DNA from: a virus
IMG/VR virus record: IMGVR_UViG_3300021378_000089
Coordinates: 1 to 33,395 of that record
Direction: 5' to 3' (one strand)
Length of the DNA: 33,395 nucleotides
Shown here: positions 18,889 through 23,989 of the stretch, in pieces
Numbering within the stretch: the first letter of the stretch is position 1
Layout: the number at the start of each line of letters is the position of its first letter
Notes under the pieces: generated by a model
The model's input: only the letters and a program-made list of their open reading frames with translations
Database searches by the model: none
What the model was told of the DNA's origin: nothing
Translations under genes and position numbers: made by a program

Positions 18889-18893
18889 TTATC
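18886..18893 (-). promoter_or_regulatory. Candidate T4-type late promoter (GATAAATA)
   Basis: Minus-strand GATAAATA matches the T4 late box TATAAATA at 7 of 8 positions. It overlaps the stop of the 89-aa gene and precedes the first gene of the fibre unit by about 100 bp. Confidence 0.45.
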
Positions 18894-19158
18894 TTCTGCT
18901 AAGAATAGATAAGAGTTCTTGTTGTCCAACAGTTTTAAGGAGAATGTTAATATTGTCGATTTCTGCTTGGGCACGTTCTAAATGTATAGTACGTTTTGTC
19001 TGCCTGTGCATAATCATGTGCTGACTATGATTATCAATGAGCTTTTCTAGCGATTTGGATAATTGACGAACATCGTGTTTGAACATAGAATGATTCTTGT
19101 TCCACTTGCTTACCTGTTCTCTTAGTAAAGAGAAGTCTTTTTCGTCTTTTATCTCCAT
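18889..19158 (-). CDS. Small predicted coiled-coil protein (89 aa), possible leaderless mRNA
   Basis: An 89-residue, highly charged alpha-helical protein (KDEKDFSLLREQVSKWNKN near the N-terminus, LERAQAEIDNINILLKTVGQ near the C-terminus). Heptad-like hydrophobic spacing suggests a coiled coil. It has no family I recognise. The ATG at 19158 has no Shine-Dalgarno. Instead a good sigma70-type promoter (TTGACT, 17 bp, TATAAT) ends 6 bp upstream, which would put +1 on the A of the ATG. The next in-frame ATG is codon 25 and also lacks a ribosome site. Unlike the flanking late genes it is probably expressed by host RNA polymerase without late factors. The role could be early takeover or regulation, which is only a guess. 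Confidence 0.65.
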   Translation of the reverse strand: MEIKDEKDFSLLREQVSKWNKNHSMFKHDVRQLSKSLEKLIDNHSQHMIMHRQTKRTIHLERAQAEIDNINILLKTVGQQELLSILSRR

Positions 19159-19164
19159 GCTAGT

Positions 19165-19193
19165 ATTATATAGTATTTTGGACAGTTAGTCAA
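19165..19193 (-). promoter_or_regulatory. Sigma70-type promoter TTGACT-17-TATAAT
   Basis: On the minus strand the -35 is TTGACT (19193-19188) and the -10 is TATAAT (19170-19165), with a 17-bp spacer. Predicted +1 is at 19158, the first base of the 89-aa gene. One mismatch from the full consensus. Confidence 0.65.
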
Positions 19194-19194
19194 G

Positions 19195-19221
19195 AAAAAA
19201 GGACCAATTAAGGTCCTTTTT
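19195..19221 (-). terminator. Intrinsic terminator of the candidate RNA (nearly bidirectional)
   Basis: A 10-bp perfect stem AAAAAGGACC/GGTCCTTTTT with a 6-nt loop. On the minus strand it ends in six U. On the plus strand it ends in five U, so it could act both ways. It ends the 19195-19440 transcript and insulates the promoter of the 89-aa gene. Confidence 0.8.
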
Positions 19222-19440
19222 AATATAAGCAAAATAGGTAGGACTTGGTTACACCTACAAGCACGTACACAGAATACCATTCTATTACGCACAACCTAGT
19301 TCCGCTCGGTAGAGCAATGTGATCCTCAGTCTCTCAACCTTGAACCTGGGTACCACCCCTAACTAGTCAAGTTCGACCCTTCTGGTAAAGGCCTCTTCCT
19401 TGCACTATAAACAAAAGTCAATTACTCTTTTGTTGCTATA
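19195..19440 (-). ncRNA. Candidate structured non-coding RNA (about 245 nt)
   Basis: No credible ORF lies here. The stretch has a TTGACA/TATATT promoter just upstream and a strong terminator at its end. Minus-strand RNA folds: a 5' hairpin AACAAAAG/CUUUUGUU (about 19409-19435), a CUAGUU/AACUAG closing helix around smaller hairpins including GCUC-UACC-GAGC, and a long hairpin at 19261-19292. That last one pairs GUGCGUA-AUAGAAU with AUUCUGU-G-UACGUGC around a GGU loop. Its three imperfect pairs are G-U wobbles on this strand but A-C mismatches on the other, which supports minus-strand transcription. I do not recognise an Rfam family. A tRNA was considered and rejected. Confidence 0.55.
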
Positions 19441-19445
19441 TTATT

Positions 19446-19473
19446 AATATAACACAAAATAAGTATTTGTCAA
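19446..19473 (-). promoter_or_regulatory. Sigma70-type promoter TTGACA-16-TATATT
   Basis: Minus-strand perfect -35 TTGACA (19473-19468), 16-bp spacer and -10 TATATT (19451-19446). Predicted start is near 19439, at the 5' end of the candidate structured RNA. Confidence 0.55.
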
Positions 19474-19494
19474 CCTATTTCATTTTGGACAAAA

Positions 19495-19689
19495 CTATAT
19501 GTTATTACTTGAAGTAACAGATATATGTTTTAGTACTTTGCCAGTATTTTCGCCACTTTTTACAGTATATCCACTAGTACCACTGCCATTAATGTTTGGC
19601 TCAGAACGTGACATCATTAAGATGCGTTCCTTACGAGCTTTCATTTTTGCCTCGCGGTATGTTTTGTGTAAATGATCGAATCTGTTCAT
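19495..19689 (-). CDS. Small basic protein controlled by a glutamine riboswitch (64 aa)
   Basis: The best start is ATG 19689, preceded by AAGGAGGG. An in-frame ATG at 19728 lies inside the conserved riboswitch core and is not a credible start. The product has a basic helical N-terminal half (YREAKMKARKERILMMSRSE) and a polar second half (SGYTVKSGENTGKVLKHI). There is no membrane segment. Genes behind glutamine riboswitches of the Downstream-peptide class often encode such short proteins. In cyanobacteria one of them (PirA) acts on nitrogen control through PII. Whether this protein is related to PirA cannot be decided by eye. A role in adjusting host nitrogen metabolism is inferred from the riboswitch alone. 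Confidence 0.75.
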   Translation of the reverse strand: MNRFDHLHKTYREAKMKARKERILMMSRSEPNINGSGTSGYTVKSGENTGKVLKHISVTSSNNI

Positions 19690-19710
19690 AACACCCTCCT
19701 TTTTAAAGTT

Positions 19711-19761
19711 AGGTGCGTTCCTTCGCATAATGCTACTTCCGTCCCGATTGGGATGAACGAT
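19711..19761 (-). promoter_or_regulatory. Glutamine riboswitch (glnA / Downstream-peptide class)
   Basis: On the minus strand the order is CGUUCAUCC, a UCCC-AAUC-GGGA hairpin, GACGGAAGUAG, a GCA-UUA-UGC hairpin, then CGAAGGAACGC. These are the conserved blocks and order of the glutamine aptamer family as I know it, and P1 is CGUUC/GAACG. GCACC at the aptamer's 3' edge (19716-19712) can pair with GGUGU (19695-19691) next to the start codon. This would mask part of the AGGAGGG site and compete with the end of P1, giving a plausible translational switch. Confidence 0.85.
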
Positions 19762-19766
19762 ACTAA

Positions 19767-19774
19767 TATTTAGT
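19767..19774 (-). promoter_or_regulatory. Candidate T4-type late promoter (ACTAAATA)
   Basis: Minus-strand octamer with the TAAATA core, 6 of 8 to TATAAATA. It lies between the pqqA terminator and the riboswitch, and would start the RNA just at the aptamer's 5' edge. Confidence 0.35.
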
Positions 19775-19777
19775 CAT

Positions 19778-19802
19778 AAAAAAAGAGGAATAAATCCTCT
19801 TT
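19778..19802 (-). terminator. Intrinsic terminator after pqqA-like gene
   Basis: Minus-strand AAAGAGGA-UUUAU-UCCUCUUU stem (8 bp, 5-nt loop) running into a U tract. It starts 17 bp after the pqqA stop codon and separates it from the riboswitch unit. Confidence 0.8.
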
Positions 19803-19818
19803 CTTTAAGCAACACTTA

Positions 19819-19893
19819 TTATCTGTTTGCTACATACATGGTTACTTCAAATCCAAAACGCATTTCTGTTGCTTGAGGTTTAGTCCATTTCAT
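19819..19893 (-). CDS. pqqA: PqqA-like PQQ precursor peptide (24 aa)
   Basis: A 24-codon gene, the usual PqqA length, with AGGAG at good spacing before ATG 19893. It begins MKWTKP, like bacterial PqqA (W.KP near the N-terminus), and its second half RFGFEVTMYVANR matches the core R.GFEVTMY...R. Glu16 and Tyr20, the pair that the radical SAM enzyme PqqE crosslinks to build the PQQ skeleton, are both present in E-VTM-Y. In bacteria PqqD carries PqqA to PqqE, and peptidases and PqqB/PqqC complete the cofactor. No pqqB-E gene is in this window, so the peptide would have to use host enzymes, or mimic their substrate and titrate them. It has its own promoter-like box, palindrome and terminators on both sides, so it is a monocistronic cassette after gp23. 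Confidence 0.88.
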   Translation of the reverse strand: MKWTKPQATEMRFGFEVTMYVANR

Positions 19894-19911
19894 AATAATC
19901 TCCTAATAATA

Positions 19912-19926
19912 TGTGCAACTTGCACA
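19912..19926. promoter_or_regulatory. Perfect 15-bp palindrome in the pqqA leader (operator or hairpin)
   Basis: TGTGCAA-C-TTGCACA, a perfect 7-bp inverted repeat around one base, 19 bp before the pqqA start. If transcription begins from the box at 19931, it covers about +1 to +14, where a repressor site or a 5' hairpin (UGUGC/GCACA) would act. Confidence 0.5.
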
Positions 19927-19930
19927 CTAT

Positions 19931-19938
19931 TATTTAAA
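19931..19938 (-). promoter_or_regulatory. Candidate T4-type late promoter of pqqA (TTTAAATA)
   Basis: Minus-strand octamer matching TATAAATA at 7 of 8 positions, in the gap between the gp23 terminator and pqqA. It predicts a leader of about 32 nt. Confidence 0.45.
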
Positions 19939-19983
19939 CATGTTACAAAGTAAAAGTCATGCAGATAATCATTAAAAGGCCAT

Positions 19984-20015
19984 AAAAAAAGGGCGATATA
20001 AAAATACCGCCCTTT
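19984..20015 (-). terminator. Intrinsic terminator of the head operon (after gp23)
   Basis: A 12-bp stem AAAGGGCGGUAU/AUAUCGCCCUUU with a UUUU loop and a seven-U tail on the minus strand. The only imperfect pair is a G-U wobble on this strand and an A-C mismatch on the other, which fixes the orientation. A second hairpin UAGAUUU/AAAUCUA (20018-20034) precedes it after the gp23 stop. Confidence 0.88.
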
Positions 20016-20041
20016 AGTAGATTTAAAAAATCTAAACTTGC

Positions 20042-21214
20042 TTACGCAAATCTTAGGTTTGCAGATGTTACTGCAACTTTGCCTAAGTAGTCAGCCGCAT
20101 TACCAAGAGATGATGCAGTGTTTGTTAACTCTACATAACCATATCTTGTCATGAAACTAACAACTGGCTCAAATGTACCTGGATCAAGTACAACACCGCT
20201 TGACATTAAAGGAATGTATGGGCAGTAGAACGCAGCAGCGTCTGATTCCGAAGAACCTTTGTAACCGATCAACACATCGTCGTCAGTTGCATAACCGTTT
20301 ACGTACACACGCATTGCACTGTTTAAAGTTCCTACAAACTTAGTGTTTGTTGGTGCTTCAAAAGTACCTTCAGTTGTTCTTGCGAACGCTGAAGTTGTAG
20401 CAGATTGTAACAAAGTTAATACTGTTGGTGAAACAACAGCCCAGTTACCTGCGCCACGTCTTGTACGCTGTGCAATCAAGTTAGCAACTCTGTTGATTTG
20501 AACAGCTAAAGCAGCATGTTCGTCACCAACGAAAGTAGCAGTACCTGATACTGCACCTTGGTCATAAGTTAAAGCAGCCGTACCAGCAAGTGTTTTCAAA
20601 GATTGAATAACTTCTTGGTCAATTTCAGCTGTAATTTCTTGTGCTAAAGCAGCCATTACTTCTGCTTCGATGTCAATGCCCTGTTGAGCTTGTGCATCTT
20701 GAGCAGCTTCAAACGTCCAACGAGCACTCAACTTACGAGTTTTCGCTTCAACAGTTTGTTTCAAGATTTGAATGCTTAGTCTGTTTCCAGCTACACCTTC
20801 TAAAGCTGCTGTAGAAGCTGCTTTATCATTAGTAGCACCAGAATAACCTTCTGCGATCTTGAAAGGTGATAGTGCTTCGTCACCTGCTGTAGTGTCAGTT
20901 CCACTTGCAGAGTTGAATGCATCAGCATAACGTACTCTTAATGTGTGGATTTGACCAACAGGTCCAGTCATTGGCTGTACACCAACCAATTCGTTTGCGA
21001 TGACAGTTGGCATCACACGTCTGATCACTGGAAGGATCACACGGTTTAGTGTTGCAACGTTACCGGCAGAAGTAGCACCTGCAGTGGCAGACTCGTTCAA
21101 ATACGTGCGGGTATTCTCTAGAGTTGTTGCCATAACAGTACGCTTGTTACCTTGAAGTCCTTCTAAAAGGGCATCTTTGGTTTCTGACCAGCGACTTTCT
21201 AGTAGTTGTGACAT
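20042..21214 (-). CDS. 23: Major capsid protein gp23
   Basis: T4-type major head protein, recognised by its N-terminal half (ATLNRVILPVIRRVMPTVIA, then ELVGVQPMTGPVGQI and LRVRYAD) and central LSARWTFEAAQDAQAQQGID. T4 gp23 is 521 aa and this is 390, so it lacks much of the insertion domain, as in distant marine relatives. A gp21-type cleavage site (L/I-x-E) is seen at LNE after residue 41, followed by SATAGA, which would leave a mature chain of about 349 residues. The C-terminus (VVSFMTRYGYVELTN) is typical. It is the last gene of the gp20-gp23 operon, 11 bp after gp22, and is followed by a strong terminator, which fits high expression. Confidence 0.96.
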   Translation of the reverse strand: MSQLLESRWSETKDALLEGLQGNKRTVMATTLENTRTYLNESATAGATSAGNVATLNRVILPVIRRVMPTVIANELVGVQPMTGPVGQIHTLRVRYADAFNSASGTDTTAGDEALSPFKIAEGYSGATNDKAASTAALEGVAGNRLSIQILKQTVEAKTRKLSARWTFEAAQDAQAQQGIDIEAEVMAALAQEITAEIDQEVIQSLKTLAGTAALTYDQGAVSGTATFVGDEHAALAVQINRVANLIAQRTRRGAGNWAVVSPTVLTLLQSATTSAFARTTEGTFEAPTNTKFVGTLNSAMRVYVNGYATDDDVLIGYKGSSESDAAAFYCPYIPLMSSGVVLDPGTFEPVVSFMTRYGYVELTNTASSLGNAADYLGKVAVTSANLRFA

Positions 21215-21225
21215 TGTTTTTCTCC

Positions 21226-22320
21226 TTAAACTTTTAAGCCCGCAAGCCTGCGGATGTCAAATATCTCAGCAGTTTTTTCTCCACTGCTAATTTGATTGCC
21301 TTGTGCTTTATCGCCTGTTATTTCTTTTGCCTCTGTCAACGCCACTTTAGTTGGAGCACTTCCTTCCATTACGGAATTAATGTACTTGTCAAAAGCTGCG
21401 TGTAATTTATTAGTCTGTACAGATTCTAGTAACTCACCCATTACCTCACGCTTCTCTGCTGACAATGGTCCTAGCAATTCTGCCATTACTTCTTGTCTAG
21501 CTGCGCTATCTTTGATACGAGCAATCTCTGCATCTCGACTTTCTACTAACTCTTTAGACTCTGCAACAACTTTCGCTGCTTCTGCTACTTCTGCTTCTTT
21601 CTGTTTTACAACTTTAAGAAGTTTTGAAGTTTCAGATTTTTCATTTAAATGGCTAGTAGCATATTCACTTGCGAATGATTCAAAAAGTCTGCGACCGAAG
21701 TCGTTTTCTCTCGCTGCCTGAATATCTTCTTTCAATTGTACCATTTCAGATTTAATACCTTTCGATACTGTACCTTCAACGATTTTCGATGCTTTATTGA
21801 TAAAGTCTTTCTTAACTTCTTCAAATTTAGCCTTGCTATCTCTAACAAGTTTAACTTTGGTTTCTGCTAAGTCTTTCTTATCAGCATGGAATTCTGCAAT
21901 TTCTTTCGAAAGTGCATCAACAATAAAAGATTCAAGTTTAGCAACATTACCTGCAACTGCTTTACGATCTTCACGAAGTTCTGCTAATTCATTCTTAAGA
22001 TTCTTAAGAACAAATGCTTCCATAGCTTTAGAATCTTTTACGATTTTTTCAGCATATTTTGCTTTAGCTTCAATAAGTCCTTGGCGGTCTTCAGCAAACT
22101 CAGAAAGCTCTGCTGTAATTCTGTCAGCCAGCATTTTCTCAACTGCTTCAACCATTGCGGTCTTATCGTGTTCGTACTTCTGTGCATATTCTTCACGCAA
22201 TTGTGTAGTAACATTATCACGGTTATCTTGAACGGTTTTTTCCCAAGCGGTCTCAATTTCCGACTTGACTTCTTCGGAAATCACATTGTTTTCAAATAGT
22301 TGTTTTACAAACTCTAGCAT
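21226..22320 (-). CDS. 22: Prohead core scaffolding protein gp22
   Basis: A 364-residue, highly charged alpha-helical protein placed between gp21 and gp23, as in T4 (269 aa there). Long Glu/Lys-rich helices (such as VEAVEKMLADRITAELSEF) run over most of its length and predict coiled coil. The end (ISSGEKTAEIFDIRRLAGL) resembles the conserved C-terminus of T4-like gp22. In T4-like phages it forms the internal core around which gp23 assembles and is degraded by gp21 during maturation. Extra central repeats (LRED/LKED blocks) make it longer than the T4 protein. ATG 22320 is 10 bp after gp21 with GGAGAAT upstream. Confidence 0.93.
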   Translation of the reverse strand: MLEFVKQLFENNVISEEVKSEIETAWEKTVQDNRDNVTTQLREEYAQKYEHDKTAMVEAVEKMLADRITAELSEFAEDRQGLIEAKAKYAEKIVKDSKAMEAFVLKNLKNELAELREDRKAVAGNVAKLESFIVDALSKEIAEFHADKKDLAETKVKLVRDSKAKFEEVKKDFINKASKIVEGTVSKGIKSEMVQLKEDIQAARENDFGRRLFESFASEYATSHLNEKSETSKLLKVVKQKEAEVAEAAKVVAESKELVESRDAEIARIKDSAARQEVMAELLGPLSAEKREVMGELLESVQTNKLHAAFDKYINSVMEGSAPTKVALTEAKEITGDKAQGNQISSGEKTAEIFDIRRLAGLKV

Positions 22321-22330
22321 TGTGATTCTC

Positions 22331-22963
22331 CTACGTTTTATTAAGACTTGAAATGAAGTTTTTCAAGCTCTCTGCTATATATCTTTGTGCCTGTGTGTCG
22401 CCTTGGACTTCTTGTGCCACTTGAAATGCCTTGTAGCCACCTTGTGCATTCATAAGGTGTTCGTAAACTGGTGTTGGATATGCTCCCGGGGCAGATGGTT
22501 GAGCTACAACATCAACAGTAATAATTTCAAATCCTTGAACATTACCATCTCCGTCAACTTCACCTGAACCTCTGCTTGAGACTCCCAACTTGACTCCTGA
22601 TTCCAACATCGATGAAACAATTTGTCCCATCGGCGTTGGTAACATTTTAAGTTTTCCGTAGCCATTTGGACCATCCATCCACATTTTTGTAATCATGTGA
22701 CTGACCCTGTCCAAATTGATGCGTAAATCTTGTGGGTGATCAACTTCACCTAGCACTGAATACCCCCCAGAAATCTGTTCGTTGAGCGTCTTGACAGCCC
22801 TATCAATTTCTTTAGAAGAATAAACACGCTGATTAGCGTTACGAATGTCACCTTGAATACAGATTCCACTCAAATGTAACGACTTACCGTCCGCCTGCTC
22901 ATCACGCTCAATTACGATTTTAGCCTGATCGAAGCTCAGATGTTCTGCTAGTGTAGTTTTCAC
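22331..22963 (-). CDS. 21: Prohead core protease gp21
   Basis: A 210-residue serine protease of the T4 gp21 family (T4: 212 aa). Likely catalytic His76 lies in GEVDHP, the nucleophile Ser in GVSSRG (129-130), and the downstream acidic region ITVDVVAQPSAPGA (Asp151) is conserved. The N-terminal strand (LHLSGICIQGDIRNANQRVY) is typical. It digests scaffold and trims gp23 after L/I-x-E sites before DNA packaging. It lies between the acidic core protein and gp22, spacing 10-18 bp. Start ATG 22963 is preceded by AAAAAGGAAGAC. All key residues look intact. Confidence 0.96.
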   Translation of the reverse strand: MKTTLAEHLSFDQAKIVIERDEQADGKSLHLSGICIQGDIRNANQRVYSSKEIDRAVKTLNEQISGGYSVLGEVDHPQDLRINLDRVSHMITKMWMDGPNGYGKLKMLPTPMGQIVSSMLESGVKLGVSSRGSGEVDGDGNVQGFEIITVDVVAQPSAPGAYPTPVYEHLMNAQGGYKAFQVAQEVQGDTQAQRYIAESLKNFISSLNKT

Positions 22964-22981
22964 TTATAGTCTTCCTTTTTA

Positions 22982-23920
22982 CTATCGTTTGCTACGGAAA
23001 ATCGATTGCTTATTATCAGCTGTTTCACTTGCGCCTTTTTTCTCTGCACCGTGTCCTGCTGTTTTTTCTTTAAAAGCGCCTTTTGCTGCTTCCTTAGGTC
23101 CATTCTCACCCATGTCTTTAGGTGTAATGTCTGCTAGTCCGCCATCATTTTTACCTGAATCTTCGCCGCCTTTAGCAATATTAGCTGTTGTTCCGCCCAT
23201 GTCGTTTTTCATATTATCGACAACTGACTTTTTGCTTTCTGCGCCTTCTGGTGCACCTTTTTTCTCAGCACCATGTCCGCCAGCAACTTTTTCTACATAC
23301 TCTCTAAAAGTATCTAGTTCGTCAACTTCTGGGTTTGCAGATGCTTCTGGAGCAAAAGCTTCTTCTTCTGAATCCATGTCTGAATCCATGTCGCCTTCTT
23401 CTCCGTCTTCACCTTTGATTTCGTCAAATTTTGCTTGTAACTCATCAACGATTGAATCTAGATCTTGGAATAACTCTTCTGGCTCTTTATCGCCTTCTTC
23501 TGAGTCTGCATCAATTTCTGATTCTAAATCGTCTGTAGCGTCGCCACCCATATCAGGCATATCGTCTTCGCCTTCAATTGCAACGTCTTCAAACTCTTCG
23601 TCAACTTCTTCGTCTTTTGAGTCTTCTTTAACTTCGTCTTCGTCAGTAGCTTCGTCAACTTTGTCTTCTGCGTCATCGTCTGATGCTTCATCAACTTTGT
23701 CTTCTGCTGCATCATCATCTTTAGATGCTTCGTCAACTGCTTCGTCTTCGTTATCTGAAGTTTCGTCTACTTCCTCATCTTTCATTTCTTCTTCAATAAG
23801 GTTTTCGTAGATTTCACGTGATTTAGAAACCACGTACTCGTGAAATAATTCTTCTGCTTTCTCTTGGTTATCGTTAACCAAGTTCTCAAGCATTTGTTCT
23901 AATGTAGATTTATCTGCCAT
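22982..23920 (-). CDS. Acidic prohead core-like protein (gp68 position, 312 aa)
   Basis: The N-terminus MADKSTLEQMLENLVNDNQE with KAEELFHEYVVSKSREIYEN is shared with core proteins in marine T4-like head operons. Residues about 45-200 are extremely acidic with repeats of (D/E)DKVDEASDD and EVDE. The C-terminal third is different, Gly/Lys-rich, with GHGAEKKGA twice (215-223 and 289-297). T4 has gp68 between gp67 and gp21, and this gene holds that place, but it is twice as long and similarity to T4 gp68 is not evident. It probably serves as an internal core component cleared by gp21. It has GGAG before ATG 23920 and its own late-promoter-like box. Confidence 0.8.
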   Translation of the reverse strand: MADKSTLEQMLENLVNDNQEKAEELFHEYVVSKSREIYENLIEEEMKDEEVDETSDNEDEAVDEASKDDDAAEDKVDEASDDDAEDKVDEATDEDEVKEDSKDEEVDEEFEDVAIEGEDDMPDMGGDATDDLESEIDADSEEGDKEPEELFQDLDSIVDELQAKFDEIKGEDGEEGDMDSDMDSEEEAFAPEASANPEVDELDTFREYVEKVAGGHGAEKKGAPEGAESKKSVVDNMKNDMGGTTANIAKGGEDSGKNDGGLADITPKDMGENGPKEAAKGAFKEKTAGHGAEKKGASETADNKQSIFRSKR

Positions 23921-23961
23921 TTTTGTTCTCCTTGAAATTATCGGTAAGGCTGTTTGTTATA

Positions 23962-23969
23962 TATTTACA
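23962..23969 (-). promoter_or_regulatory. Candidate T4-type late promoter (TGTAAATA)
   Basis: Minus-strand octamer, 7 of 8 to TATAAATA, in the 69-bp gap before the acidic core gene, giving a leader of about 36 nt. Confidence 0.45.
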
Positions 23970-23989
23970 TAATTGTTGTAAAAATAGGG

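Noticed and set aside
19295-19385. tRNA-like string (GCTCGGTAGAGCA and later GTTCGAC) on the plus strand
   Set aside because: The D-loop would be only four bases, the T-loop-like GTTCGAC is about 56 nt away instead of about 29, and no acceptor stem pairs. The folding evidence favours an RNA on the minus strand.
19690-19728. Upstream ATG extension (13 codons) of the 64-aa gene
   Set aside because: The ATG at 19728 lies within the riboswitch hairpin, while ATG 19689 has AAGGAGGG directly upstream.
22989-23810. Long plus-strand Ser-rich ORF opposite the acidic core gene
   Set aside because: It is the antisense shadow of GAA/GAT-rich codons (TTC/ATC reads as Ser-rich). It has no ribosome site and no family features.
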